A DNA stretch of 64,000 bases from contig NZ_WRXO01000007.1 in the NCBI RefSeq assembly GCF_009758125.1, positions 62,001-126,000 of the forward strand, given 5' to 3'. A program made the translations under genes and the position numbers. Numbering within the stretch: position 1 is the stretch's first letter; each line of letters begins with the position of its first letter. This stretch comes from Chitinophaga oryziterrae. Its GTDB lineage: Bacteria > Bacteroidota > Bacteroidia > Chitinophagales > Chitinophagaceae. Below, in pieces: positions 1 through 9,084 of the stretch. Under the pieces are notes generated by a model that saw only the letters and a list, made by a program, of their open reading frames with translations, was not told the DNA's origin and did no database searches.

Positions 1-369
1 CGTAACGACCGCCGTTTCACCAGGATAGGACGCATTCTGCGTAAGACGAACCTGGATGAGATGCCGCAGTTCCTGAATGTATTCTTCGGTGATATGTCTA
101 TTGTAGGGCCACGTCCACACATGCTGAAACATACGGAAGAGTATTCGGCCATTATTCAGAAATATATGATCCGTCATTTTCTGAAGCCGGGCATTACCGG
201 ATGGGCGCAGGTAAACGGGTATCGTGGAGAGATTACAGAAGAAGTGCATTTGCGTAAACGCATAGAGCATGATATCTGGTACATGGAGAACTGGTCTATA
301 TTATTGGATCTGCGAATCATCTTCTTAACAGTATTTAACACAATAAGAGGTGATAAAAACGCTTTCTGA
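1..369 (+). CDS. Undecaprenyl-phosphate sugar-1-phosphate transferase, C-terminal part
   Basis: This is the 3' end of a bacterial sugar transferase (WcaJ/WbaP class), which loads the first sugar phosphate onto undecaprenyl phosphate at the inner membrane to start exopolysaccharide or capsule repeat synthesis. The frame is open from base 1, so the gene begins upstream of the window. Visible family motifs are LRKTNLDEMPQ, the GDMSIVGPRPH block, KPGITGWAQVNGYRG and the closing WSILLDLRIIFLT segment. The N-terminal membrane part is outside the window. The substrate sugar cannot be told from this part. It probably closes or belongs to a polysaccharide cluster lying to the left. Confidence 0.9.
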   Translation, partial: RNDRRFTRIGRILRKTNLDEMPQFLNVFFGDMSIVGPRPHMLKHTEEYSAIIQKYMIRHFLKPGITGWAQVNGYRGEITEEVHLRKRIEHDIWYMENWSILLDLRIIFLTVFNTIRGDKNAF

Positions 370-498
370 TGATATTCTACTAATATGAGTAATGAAGTTG
401 ATAGGAATTAAAGAACGGTAAATGTTACATTTGCGCTCCGGCAGCGGTTATGCCGGGATTATCTATCTTAAATAAGGACGGGGACCTGTAAACCAGCG

Positions 499-1215
499 AT
501 GAAAATGAAAACTTCTGTAACTGCATTAAATTTTCTTGATAACGACAGGTTGGCAGACGATATTTTTCATGAACTGAAATCTATTATATCAAGCATTCTT
601 TCAAGCGTAGAGCTGATTGCATTATACGACGGGAAAGCTGTGGCCGGAAAGATTACCCGCCAGGCGGAAGCTATTAAATCACAGGTAATAGAACTTGATT
701 TCCAGTTGCAGAATGTACGTATCATTCAGCAGATACTGAGCAAATCGTTCACATTGAACAGGAAAATGACCAACGTTCATTTCTTCCTGACGCAGTTCAT
801 CCGGGAGGAACCGTATACAAAACTGTTGTCACCGGCAGTAGAGTTACACACCGGCAAAGGGGCAACAGATGCGTTTATAGATGAATTCGTAATCAAACAG
901 CTGATACTGAATTTATTTTTCTGGATGAACAGGCATTCATCTACTTATCAGTTACCAAGACTGGTGTTCTCTTTCGAGGATGGATATTTTGAGATCAGAG
1001 GGCATTTTTTCGCCAACTATATTTTCTCTTCTCCTTTTAAATCATCAGCGAATGAGCACCGCGTTACGGACAGTGAATTATTAAACCAGCCCATTTGCTA
1101 CCTGATGTCTTACATGGCTGCTTTGCATGATGGCAATTTTGAAATCAGTGCGGCACCGGAAAAGAATGTGGTAGTAATGGTAAGGATACCATATAAGTCC
1201 GCAGGTGTGCGGTAG
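499..1215 (+). CDS. Degenerate histidine-kinase-like protein
   Basis: The 238-residue protein has no signal peptide or membrane segment. Residues 22-85 look like a kinase dimerisation helix pair, with FHELKSIISSI (His24) at the place of the phospho-acceptor box. The C-terminal half resembles a GHKL ATPase fold but is eroded: the N-box region reads IKQLILNLFFWMNRHS, with Trp where the second Asn is expected, and no DxG box is visible. It may be a pseudokinase, an anti-sigma-like partner or a phosphotransfer protein. It stands alone, followed by its own terminator, next to polysaccharide genes. The kinase kinship is inferred from weak motifs. Confidence 0.55.
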   Translation: MKMKTSVTALNFLDNDRLADDIFHELKSIISSILSSVELIALYDGKAVAGKITRQAEAIKSQVIELDFQLQNVRIIQQILSKSFTLNRKMTNVHFFLTQFIREEPYTKLLSPAVELHTGKGATDAFIDEFVIKQLILNLFFWMNRHSSTYQLPRLVFSFEDGYFEIRGHFFANYIFSSPFKSSANEHRVTDSELLNQPICYLMSYMAALHDGNFEISAAPEKNVVVMVRIPYKSAGVR

Positions 1216-1253
1216 AATTTCTCTTAGAAACAATAAGATAAGGTTAAAACAAA

Positions 1254-1283
1254 GGGGATATATCTATATCCCCTATTTTTTTT
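1254..1283 (+). terminator. Rho-independent terminator
   Basis: The self-complementary GGGGATATATCTATATCCCC (1254-1273) is followed by a run of eight T (1276-1283). It lies 38 bases after the stop of the kinase-like gene and before the acyltransferase, so the two genes are probably separate units. Confidence 0.85.
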
Positions 1284-1310
1284 ATCTGATTACAACAAAA
1301 GGACAATAAT

Positions 1311-2360
1311 ATGAAGCTTGAAAAGGTACAAAGGGATTCGAACATTGAGTTGCTAAGGATTGTATTGATGTTTATGATCATTGTACATCATCTTGTAACA
1401 AGAGGATTAAAACTGAGAGAGCTGGGGTCGGGTACGTATACCCCCATGGAGTCTACTACTTTTCAGATTTTGTTGAATAGCTTTTTGATTGTTGCCGTGA
1501 ATACCTATGTATTTATTTCAGGGTATTTTGAGATCAAATTTAAAATGAAAGTGCTGATTTCTTTTCTGATCCAGTGTACCTTCTATTCTATTGTGCTGTA
1601 TCTGGTATTTGTATGGCTTGGCCTGGCTGCGTTTGATTGGAAGACGCTGGCAATGACATTGTATTTTTTATATAAAGGATGGTGGTTTGTGCCTATCTAC
1701 TTAACGCTGTATGCATTAGCGCCGATGTTAAATAAAGGGCTGGCAGGACTGAATAAAAAGCAGCTCATCTGTATGATAGTCGTGTTACTGATACTGGCTC
1801 ATATTAAGTTTGTGATGGGGAATTTTATATCGGACAGAGGTTTTGGTATCTACAACTTCATCTTCATTTACATCGTTGCCCATTATTGCCGGAATTATGT
1901 GAAGAAAGTAGATTATGCATGGCTGTGGTATATTGTATGTTCTCTGGTAGTCTTTGCGCTGGCTTATGGAACGTATTATATCGGGAAGCCTAAGATTACC
2001 TGGGCCGTGTATAATTATAATAACCCGGTACTGATTCTTTCTGCAGTGTTCCTCTTTTTTACTTTCAAGAATCTGAGTTTTAAGAGTGGCCTGATAAATA
2101 GTGTGGCAGGATTAGTATTTGGTACTTATCTGTTTCATGAACAACGGAATGTTTGTTTATATCTGCGGGATAATGTGGTGGCTTATTTACGTACGGTAAT
2201 GCCAAATGATACAACATTGTTGCTGTCTATATTCGGATTGGCGATAGTAGTGTTCATTGTGGGGATCAGTATAGAGAAGATAAGGCAGTATATCTGCAAT
2301 CCTATATTGGAATATTTGTACCGGATAAAATGGGTACAGAAGATATCAGATCTTAATTAG
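1311..2360 (+). CDS. Acyltransferase 3 family membrane protein
   Basis: This 349-residue integral membrane protein belongs to the acyltransferase 3 (OafA/NodX-like) family, which O-acylates surface sugars or lipids. The N-terminal signature NIELLRIVLMFMIIVHH carries the family's Arg and conserved His pair. About ten hydrophobic segments follow, and the length is normal for the family without an extra SGNH domain. It is next to a sugar-phosphate transferase, which fits a role in decorating exopolysaccharide. The acceptor and the acyl group cannot be told. Its end is marked by a strong bidirectional hairpin. Confidence 0.85.
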   Translation: MKLEKVQRDSNIELLRIVLMFMIIVHHLVTRGLKLRELGSGTYTPMESTTFQILLNSFLIVAVNTYVFISGYFEIKFKMKVLISFLIQCTFYSIVLYLVFVWLGLAAFDWKTLAMTLYFLYKGWWFVPIYLTLYALAPMLNKGLAGLNKKQLICMIVVLLILAHIKFVMGNFISDRGFGIYNFIFIYIVAHYCRNYVKKVDYAWLWYIVCSLVVFALAYGTYYIGKPKITWAVYNYNNPVLILSAVFLFFTFKNLSFKSGLINSVAGLVFGTYLFHEQRNVCLYLRDNVVAYLRTVMPNDTTLLLSIFGLAIVVFIVGISIEKIRQYICNPILEYLYRIKWVQKISDLN

Positions 2361-2362
2361 AA

Positions 2363-2394
2363 AAAGGCCCGGCTTCGTGAGTAGCCGGGCCTTT
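2363..2394. terminator. Bidirectional terminator between convergent genes
   Basis: A perfect 12-bp stem, AAAGGCCCGGCT at 2363-2374 paired with AGCCGGGCCTTT at 2383-2394, has an 8-base loop. It lies between the acyltransferase stop (2360) and the mqo stop (2400), with A/T-rich flanks on both sides, so it can end both transcripts. Confidence 0.9.
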
Positions 2395-2399
2395 ATATT

Positions 2400-3902
2400 T
2401 TAAGCAGGTACACCCTGTGTTTTCAGTTCTAATACTGTGTTGGACCATTCCCTTACCTGATCGCAGAGAGCTGGTGTATCTGACAGCTTCTGGCCATAAG
2501 ATGGGATCATCTGTAACAGCTTGTCTTTCCATGCTGTAGTAGCCAGTTCTTCTTTAAAGCAACGGTCCAGGAGTTCCAGCATGATGGATACTGCGGTGGA
2601 TGCACCGGGAGAAGCTCCCAGCAATGCTGCGATAGAGCCATCTGCGGCGCTTACTACTTCTGTACCGAATTCCAGCACACCACCATGTTCATGGTCTTTC
2701 TTGATGACCTGTACACGCTGACCGGCGAATTCCAGTTCCCAGTCTTCCATTTTCGCTTTAGGCAGGAAAGCCTGTAAGGCTTCCAGTCTTTCTTCGGGCG
2801 ACTGACGTACCTGGTCTATCAGGTATTTGGTCAATGGAAGGTTATCGAGACCAGCCGCCAGCATAGGGCGGATGTTGTTGAACTTAATTGATTTAGGCAG
2901 GTCCAGCCAGGAGCCTTTTTTCAGGAACTTGGTGGAGAAGCCTGCGTATGGTCCGAACAGTAAGGCTTTCTTACCATCGATCATGCGGGTATCCAGGTGT
3001 GGTACAGACATTGGCGGTGCTCCTACAGATGCTTTGCCGTACACTTTAGCCGCATGTCTTTCTACTATCTCAGGATTCTTACAGATCAGCCATTGTCCGC
3101 TTACAGGGAACCCTCCGAAGCCTTTTCCTTCCGGTATATCTGATTTCTCCAATAATGGGAGTGAACCACCACCGGCGCCTATGAATACGAATTTTGTAAA
3201 GAGTTTTCTCTTCTTGCCTGTTTCCATGTTCTTCACGGTCAGTCGCCATTTCCCGTCTTCATCCTGTTCCAGGTCGCGTACTTCATGGTTCAGGTTGAGG
3301 CTTACTCCGTCCTGTTCTGTGAGGTAGTCGATGAGGGAACGCGTCAATGCTCCGAAGTTGATATCGGTACCCAACTCCATACGTGTAGCGGCTACTTTCT
3401 CTGCGGGATCGCGGCCATCCATTACCAGGGGCATCCATTCGGACAGTACAGCGGGATCTTCCGAGTACTGCATTCCCTTGAATAAGTGATTGCTTTCCAA
3501 TGCCTGCTGGCGCTTTTTCAGGTATTCCACGTTTTCTGCACCCCATACAAAGCTCATGTGAGGAACACTTTGAATAAAGTCTCCGGGAGATTTAATACAG
3601 CCTTCCTGTACTAAAAATGACCAGAACTCCTTGGATACTTCGAAAGATTCGGCAATTTTCAGGGCCTTATTCGTTTCGATAGAACCATCGGCCTTTTCAG
3701 GTGTGTAGTTTAGTTCGCAGAAGGCCGAATGACCAGTACCGGCATTGTTCCATGCATCTGAACTTTCTCCGGCAATTACATCCAGTCGTTCAAAGATTTC
3801 AATGGTCAGTTCCGGCTGCAATTCTTTCAACAGAACACCCAGCGTTGCACTCATTATGCCTGCACCGATTAAAACGATGTCAGGCGCCGATTTAGGAGAC
3901 AT
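2400..3902 (-). CDS. mqo: Malate:quinone oxidoreductase
   Basis: This FAD-dependent peripheral membrane enzyme oxidises malate to oxaloacetate and passes electrons to the quinone pool, replacing or supplementing soluble malate dehydrogenase. The N-terminal dinucleotide motif VLIGAGIMSATLGVLL is followed by family blocks such as NAGTGHSAFCELNYTP, FVFIGAGGGSLPLLEKS and GASPGASTAVSIMLEL near the end. The start is placed at MSPKSAPD (3902). An in-frame ATG ten codons upstream (3932) would add a Cys/Lys-rich stretch that is not usual in the family. The gene is transcribed alone, with a promoter-like box about 28 bases upstream of the start and a terminator immediately after it. Confidence 0.95.
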   Translation of the reverse strand: MSPKSAPDIVLIGAGIMSATLGVLLKELQPELTIEIFERLDVIAGESSDAWNNAGTGHSAFCELNYTPEKADGSIETNKALKIAESFEVSKEFWSFLVQEGCIKSPGDFIQSVPHMSFVWGAENVEYLKKRQQALESNHLFKGMQYSEDPAVLSEWMPLVMDGRDPAEKVAATRMELGTDINFGALTRSLIDYLTEQDGVSLNLNHEVRDLEQDEDGKWRLTVKNMETGKKRKLFTKFVFIGAGGGSLPLLEKSDIPEGKGFGGFPVSGQWLICKNPEIVERHAAKVYGKASVGAPPMSVPHLDTRMIDGKKALLFGPYAGFSTKFLKKGSWLDLPKSIKFNNIRPMLAAGLDNLPLTKYLIDQVRQSPEERLEALQAFLPKAKMEDWELEFAGQRVQVIKKDHEHGGVLEFGTEVVSAADGSIAALLGASPGASTAVSIMLELLDRCFKEELATTAWKDKLLQMIPSYGQKLSDTPALCDQVREWSNTVLELKTQGVPA

Positions 3903-3929
3903 ATTATTTTTTTTACACGATTTGCAGCG

Positions 3930-3937
3930 CAAAAATA
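3930..3937 (-). promoter_or_regulatory. Candidate -7 box of the mqo promoter
   Basis: On the minus strand this reads TATTTTTG, a full match to the Bacteroidota -7 consensus TAnnTTTG, about 28 bases before the chosen mqo start. No clear TTTG -33 element is visible at the usual distance, so the call is tentative. Confidence 0.4.
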
Positions 3938-4106
3938 ATACTAAATCTCTTAGATGTATAACGTTTTAGCACTTTTGTTTTGATGGTTTTACTGATTATA
4001 GGGACGGGTGTAGCCTTATAAGCTGCTGTAGTACCGGGTATGCAGCAAGTGCAAATAGAATGTTAAGATACGGGATCAAAAACAGGGGTGATAGTAAATG
4101 AACGGG

Positions 4107-5549
4107 TTAAGATAGTATATTAAAATTTGTGACCTGCGTGATATTAAAATCCTGCAAAGGAGCTTCGCAAACGGAGCAGCAATAATAAGGGGGCAGGTCA
4201 GAAAAGAGCGTACCGGCAGGGATTTGCTGGGCAGGATCTCCCGTGGCTTCATCATAGATCGTAAAGCAGTGAGGGCATTGATGTACAGGCTTTTCGGGCA
4301 CAGTTACCACAGGCAGTGGTACTGTCTTTTGTAAAGGATCATGGCTGCTTTCGTAGAAAAGTTTACAAAGCGCTGAAATATAGGGCCCCAGGTGTTCTTT
4401 GGCCACATCTGTCCTGTAGGGGATCAGGTTACCGGAATTAGGACTGAAGTCCGGAGTATACAGGATATCGTACCGTTGCAGGCCTTTTAAACGGCTTTTT
4501 TGCCTGTTTTCCTGTTTGTTAAGGATAATGGAGCCAAAGCAGCTGTTCCCCGGTTTTAGGCGTATGCCAAAGCATAATCCGTAGGTGCGTACATCAGCGC
4601 TGTCGAAGTACCTGATAATGTGACGTTTCAATACAAGGCCATCTTCGCTGTTATCTTCTACCTGCCAGTTCAGTTCATTGGCCGCATGCCGTACGTTGAT
4701 ATTATGTTTGCCGAGGATATAATCCCAGAGGCGGCGGTGTTCGTGTTTAATATTTTTAATGATCAGTGATTTCCAGGGAGTAGCATATAGCTGTCCTGTT
4801 TTTGTTTCCAGGCAGATATTACACAGGTCTTTCAGAAAATCAACGGAGAATTCTTCGTCGCGGCGATAGATGCCCAGCCAGTAGCTGTCCTCGTGTTTAT
4901 TGAAGCCTTCGTAATAGGGGAGATGGAAATGCGGGTATTCCAGTTCCTGTTCTACCGGACGGCAGAGGTATTCCAGTTTGTCTTTTACCTGTTTGAAAAG
5001 GTGATCAATTTGTAAGGATTCTTTAGCGGATAAAAGAGATTCTATGCAGTGGCTGACTTCTCCGATGTTGTTCGTATAGATGAGTTCCGGCCATGAAAAC
5101 AGTTCTCCTGTTTTAGGGTAGCGGATGTAGAGATGCCAGTAATGTTGTTGCTGTGCAGATATCCAGTTAAGATGCCCTGTGAAGAAAGGCATGAAAGTTT
5201 GTTTGCTGTCGCAGATATTTATTTTCAGAGAGGGGGCATAACTGAACATTTCGAAAACATCCTTGTAGATGCCTTCCGTCAGCCAGGTATCTGTGACGAA
5301 GATCCCGGATGTAAGATAAGAGCTGCTGATATTAGGTGTGTATGCGCAGCTGATGTCTTTTTCTTTACAGGCGTTTTCAAATTGTTTAATTTGTTTTACC
5401 GGGACTTCTATCAATAATTGCTGGCGTAAGCCAAAGCGGACCTGTTTTACTCTGGCATCTGTTGCTATTTCCAGGATAGTATGCAGATTTCCGGGAGAGA
5501 TAATCCCTCCTGTAAAATTGATACTTATTGTATGTGTTTGCTTTAGCAT
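4107..5549 (-). CDS. Rubredoxin fused to a degenerate nitrite/sulfite reductase-like scaffold
   Basis: Residues 1-400 follow the two-half layout of siroheme nitrite/sulfite reductases: an N-terminal ferredoxin-like half-domain (TGGIISPGNLHTILEIAT, then VRFGLRQQLLIEV) and a second copy near residues 215-300 (ATPWKSLIIKNI). The four cysteines that hold the [4Fe-4S]-siroheme centre in true enzymes are not there; the expected first pair is replaced by NISSSYLTSG. A C-terminal rubredoxin domain (about 426-465) keeps CPHC and CCSVC as iron ligands. The gene follows the fused nitrate reductase with a 1-base gap, so it is probably an electron carrier or scaffold for nitrate reduction. The role is inferred; the loss of the cluster cysteines is seen directly. 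Confidence 0.75.
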   Translation of the reverse strand: MLKQTHTISINFTGGIISPGNLHTILEIATDARVKQVRFGLRQQLLIEVPVKQIKQFENACKEKDISCAYTPNISSSYLTSGIFVTDTWLTEGIYKDVFEMFSYAPSLKINICDSKQTFMPFFTGHLNWISAQQQHYWHLYIRYPKTGELFSWPELIYTNNIGEVSHCIESLLSAKESLQIDHLFKQVKDKLEYLCRPVEQELEYPHFHLPYYEGFNKHEDSYWLGIYRRDEEFSVDFLKDLCNICLETKTGQLYATPWKSLIIKNIKHEHRRLWDYILGKHNINVRHAANELNWQVEDNSEDGLVLKRHIIRYFDSADVRTYGLCFGIRLKPGNSCFGSIILNKQENRQKSRLKGLQRYDILYTPDFSPNSGNLIPYRTDVAKEHLGPYISALCKLFYESSHDPLQKTVPLPVVTVPEKPVHQCPHCFTIYDEATGDPAQQIPAGTLFSDLPPYYCCSVCEAPLQDFNITQVTNFNILS

Positions 5550-5550
5550 T

Positions 5551-8500
5551 TTATACCGTTACCAGTTGTTCCGTTTTCTTTTTTTCCTGCTGAGGCAGTG
5601 TTCTTTCCAATATCGACTGTACTTCCGGTCTGCAACTTCCACAACCCATGCCTGCACCTGTAGCCTGACATAGCTTTTCGAGACTTGCACATCCTTCAGC
5701 GATCTTTCCTGTAATATTTCCTTCTCCCACACTGCCACAACTACATACCAGTTTGCCTATCACCGGTTCTCCTTTTTTACCGGAACGTAACAGTTCCAGT
5801 CTCTTATCAGATAATTCGATCTTATTAGCTATCAGCTCTTTGAATTCAAGGAATTCTGATTTGTCACCAATGAGAATAGCGCCTATCAGTCTGTCATTAT
5901 GTATCAGGCACTTTTTATAGTAACGTTTTGATTTATCAATGAAAACCACTTCTTCATAGGCAGGATCATCAGGTGTTTCTACCATGCCCAATGAGCAGAG
6001 ATCTGTACCATGCATTTTCAGGATATTCATGAACAGAGTGCCCTGGTAATAACCAGTGATATCTCCGGACAAATGCCGGGCTACAACGGCCGCCTGTTGT
6101 TCTGCGGCGGCTGTGATACCGTATAACGTACCATTGAATTCTGCTATTTCACCAATAGCGTAAACAGCAGGATCGCTGGTCTGTAAGTATTCGTTTACGA
6201 CTACGCCCCGCTTGCAGGTTAGTTCTGATGCATGCGCCAGTTCTATATTGGGCGTTGTTCCTATAGAAAGTACTACCGCCTGGCAATCTATATGTCTGCC
6301 ACTTTTGAGACGGATACCATCCAGTTGTTTTGAACCGGTGAAGCGTTCTATCTCATCATTATACAAAATCTCTATACCTCTGTCTGTAAGTTCTTCGTAT
6401 AAGAGCTGGCCACCTAGTCTGTCTAACTGCCGGTCCATAAGTTTGGAACTGCGTTGTATAACAGCAACGTCTATATCCATTTCTCTTAAGGAAGCTGCCA
6501 GTTCTATGCCTAACAGTCCGCCCCCTGCTATCATTACTTTACCTTTGGCAGGATCAATATGTTTGATGAATGCATCCGCGTCCATGCGGTTGCGCATAGT
6601 GAAAATACCTTTTAATGGAGGAGTATCTCTTAAAGTAGAAGCCCTGCTTCCCATTGCAAGTATCAATACATCATACGGGTGTACAAAGCCATTACTATCT
6701 GTAATAGTTTTATTTTCCCTGTCTATCTGTACTACGCTGATGCCACGGTGTAACGTAATATTGAAATCATTTTCTTCACTATCTTTCATTTTAACCAACT
6801 GCTCCCATTGCTGGGTGCCACTGATATAATCAGGTAACATGACACGATTGTAAAAAGGAAGATTTTCTTTGCTGAAAACAATGATTTCGTCTGTAGTATT
6901 TAAAGGACGGTATGATTTTACAAAACCATAGGCCCCGGCGCCAGCACCGATAATAATGATGCGTTGCTGTGGCTTTTTGTAAGGTAACACCTGTACCGCC
7001 GCATATTTGAAATCGGGTTGTTTGGAAATAGGATCTAAGCGGTTATGTGTAAGGTTATTCGCCCTGCTTAAATCGTTATTCAGTATTTTGCCCCAATGCA
7101 TGGGAAGGAATACCACACCTTTTTTAATGGAAGTACTTAGTTGTGCTTTCACCCGCACGGCCCCATTGCTGTTGAAGATCTCTACGATATCATCCGCGCG
7201 GATATCGCGTTCCTTTGCATCATCCGGATGTATTTCCAGGAAAGGAGCGGGGATATGTTGTTTCAGTTTGCTTACTTTACCCGTTTTGCTCATGGTATGC
7301 CACTGGTCGCGGATACGGCCGGTAGTGAGGATTAAAGGATAATCCTTATCCGGCGGAGCAGACTTGTTATCATCATCAAAAGAATGAATAACAGCTTTTG
7401 ATGATGGTGTATAAAACTGATGATCTGTAAAGAGGCGTGGCGTACCAAGGTCTGTTGTTCCTTTGGGATAAGGCCATTGCACACTACGTTTCTCTTTTAG
7501 CAAAGCATAATTCAATCCACTTACATCAATATTAGTACCCGCCGTAAGACGGCAATGTTCATCATAAATTTCAGCAGCGTTATTATAAGAAAAACCATGA
7601 AAGCCCATCTTCTGTGCAAAGCGGCAGATAATCTCTGCATCCGGTAATGCTTCTCCCGGAGCATCCGCTACTTTTTGGAGATAACTGATACGACGTTCTG
7701 CATTCGTCATGGTACCTTCTTTTTCCGTCCAGGCAGCAGCAGGGAAGACAACATCTGCATATTGCAGTGTTTCCGGTTTGGAAGAGATCTCCTGCACCAC
7801 TACGAACTTCGCTTTTTGCAGCGCAGCTTCTGCCAGTCTTGCCTCAGGAAGGCTCACCAGCGGATTGGTACAAAGAATCCAGATGGCTTTAAGTTTACCT
7901 TCGTTTAAAGCAGTGAACATTTCAGTAGCGGTAAGTCCTGGTTTTTCAGAGAGAGGAACACCCCCCCAGAACTCCTGTACTTCTTTACGATGCGCCGGAT
8001 TGTTCATAAGACGATGAGCGGGCAACAGGTTCGACAAGCCGCCTACTTCGCGTCCGCCCATCGCATTAGGCTGACCGGTTAATGAGAATGGCCCGCATCC
8101 CGGTTTACCTATATGGCCGGTAATGAGATGCAGGTTAATAAGACTGAGATTTTTATTAACGCCTACTACACTCTGGTTTAAGCCCATTGTCCACAGCGTC
8201 ATGAAACGCTTGGCTTTGCCTATGTATGTAGCCGCTTCAATGATATCTGTTTCGGAAATACCACAGATGGCAGCAGCACTGGCAAGGCTACGCTGCATGA
8301 CGGTTTCTTTGTAGCGGGTAAAACCTTCTGTATGCTGACTGATAAATGTATGATCTGTGAATCCCTGTTCTATCAGTATTCTGCCAATAGCATGATGTAA
8401 TACGATATCTGTACCCGGGTGCAATTGCAGGTGCAGGTTGGCTAAAGCACAGCTTTGCGTAACACGGGGATCACTGACAATTATTTTTAGTGAAGGATTA

Positions 8501-9075
8501 GCAGCTTTCGCTGCTTCTATCCGTCGCCATAAAATAGGATGGCACCAGGCGGGGTTCGCACCTGCCACAAAGATGCAATCTGCCAGTTCAAGATCGTCAT
8601 AATTACCAGGTACACTATCTTCCCCTAAAGCCATTTTATAGGCAGCTACTGCACTGCTCATACAAAGGCGTGAGTTGGTATCGATATTATTACTGCCTAT
8701 AAAACCTTTGATCAGTTTATTAACTACATAATATTCTTCTGTTAAACATTGCCCGGATGCGTAAAATGCTACGGAATCCGGGCCATGTTTCTGAATGATC
8801 TGTTTGAACACTGCGGCGGTCCTTTCCAGGGCCTGGTCCCAGGTAACCCGTTGCCGTGGCAGGTACCGGTTATATCGCATTTCAGGGTACAGCAGTCTGT
8901 CGCTGGTATCCATAACGGTATAATGCAGGTTCATTCCTTTAGAACAGAGCATGCCTTTATTCACAGGATGGTCTTTATCTCCTTCCACATGCAGTTTCCC
9001 CTGCCGGTCTTTATGCACTACTATCCCACAACCAACACCGCAATAACAGCAGGTTGTTTTAAATGAAGTTGACAT
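5551..9075 (-). CDS. nasA: Assimilatory nitrate reductase fused to an NAD(P)H flavoprotein and a BFD domain
   Basis: This cytoplasmic enzyme of 1174 residues is predicted to reduce nitrate to nitrite with NAD(P)H. Residues 1-700 are a Mo-bis-MGD oxidoreductase with an N-terminal [4Fe-4S] site (Cys9, Cys12, Cys16, Cys44) and no Tat signal. From about residue 705 (RIIIIGAGAGAYG) a NirB/rubredoxin-reductase-like FAD/NAD module follows, with a second nucleotide motif at VMIAGGGLLGIELA. A BFD-type [2Fe-2S] domain (CSC near 1112, GCGSC near 1145) ends the chain. In Klebsiella-type systems the flavoprotein (NasC) and the catalytic subunit (NasA) are separate; here they are one chain. The gene sits between the transporter gene and the rubredoxin gene. 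Confidence 0.9.
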   Translation of the reverse strand: MSTSFKTTCCYCGVGCGIVVHKDRQGKLHVEGDKDHPVNKGMLCSKGMNLHYTVMDTSDRLLYPEMRYNRYLPRQRVTWDQALERTAAVFKQIIQKHGPDSVAFYASGQCLTEEYYVVNKLIKGFIGSNNIDTNSRLCMSSAVAAYKMALGEDSVPGNYDDLELADCIFVAGANPAWCHPILWRRIEAAKAANPSLKIIVSDPRVTQSCALANLHLQLHPGTDIVLHHAIGRILIEQGFTDHTFISQHTEGFTRYKETVMQRSLASAAAICGISETDIIEAATYIGKAKRFMTLWTMGLNQSVVGVNKNLSLINLHLITGHIGKPGCGPFSLTGQPNAMGGREVGGLSNLLPAHRLMNNPAHRKEVQEFWGGVPLSEKPGLTATEMFTALNEGKLKAIWILCTNPLVSLPEARLAEAALQKAKFVVVQEISSKPETLQYADVVFPAAAWTEKEGTMTNAERRISYLQKVADAPGEALPDAEIICRFAQKMGFHGFSYNNAAEIYDEHCRLTAGTNIDVSGLNYALLKEKRSVQWPYPKGTTDLGTPRLFTDHQFYTPSSKAVIHSFDDDNKSAPPDKDYPLILTTGRIRDQWHTMSKTGKVSKLKQHIPAPFLEIHPDDAKERDIRADDIVEIFNSNGAVRVKAQLSTSIKKGVVFLPMHWGKILNNDLSRANNLTHNRLDPISKQPDFKYAAVQVLPYKKPQQRIIIIGAGAGAYGFVKSYRPLNTTDEIIVFSKENLPFYNRVMLPDYISGTQQWEQLVKMKDSEENDFNITLHRGISVVQIDRENKTITDSNGFVHPYDVLILAMGSRASTLRDTPPLKGIFTMRNRMDADAFIKHIDPAKGKVMIAGGGLLGIELAASLREMDIDVAVIQRSSKLMDRQLDRLGGQLLYEELTDRGIEILYNDEIERFTGSKQLDGIRLKSGRHIDCQAVVLSIGTTPNIELAHASELTCKRGVVVNEYLQTSDPAVYAIGEIAEFNGTLYGITAAAEQQAAVVARHLSGDITGYYQGTLFMNILKMHGTDLCSLGMVETPDDPAYEEVVFIDKSKRYYKKCLIHNDRLIGAILIGDKSEFLEFKELIANKIELSDKRLELLRSGKKGEPVIGKLVCSCGSVGEGNITGKIAEGCASLEKLCQATGAGMGCGSCRPEVQSILERTLPQQEKKKTEQLVTV

Positions 9076-9084
9076 GTGATCTGT

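Noticed and set aside
2827..3327. Long open frame of 166 codons opposite mqo
   Set aside because: It lies fully within the strongly supported mqo gene, has no recognisable motif, and its Ser/Pro/Arg-rich composition is that of an antisense shadow.
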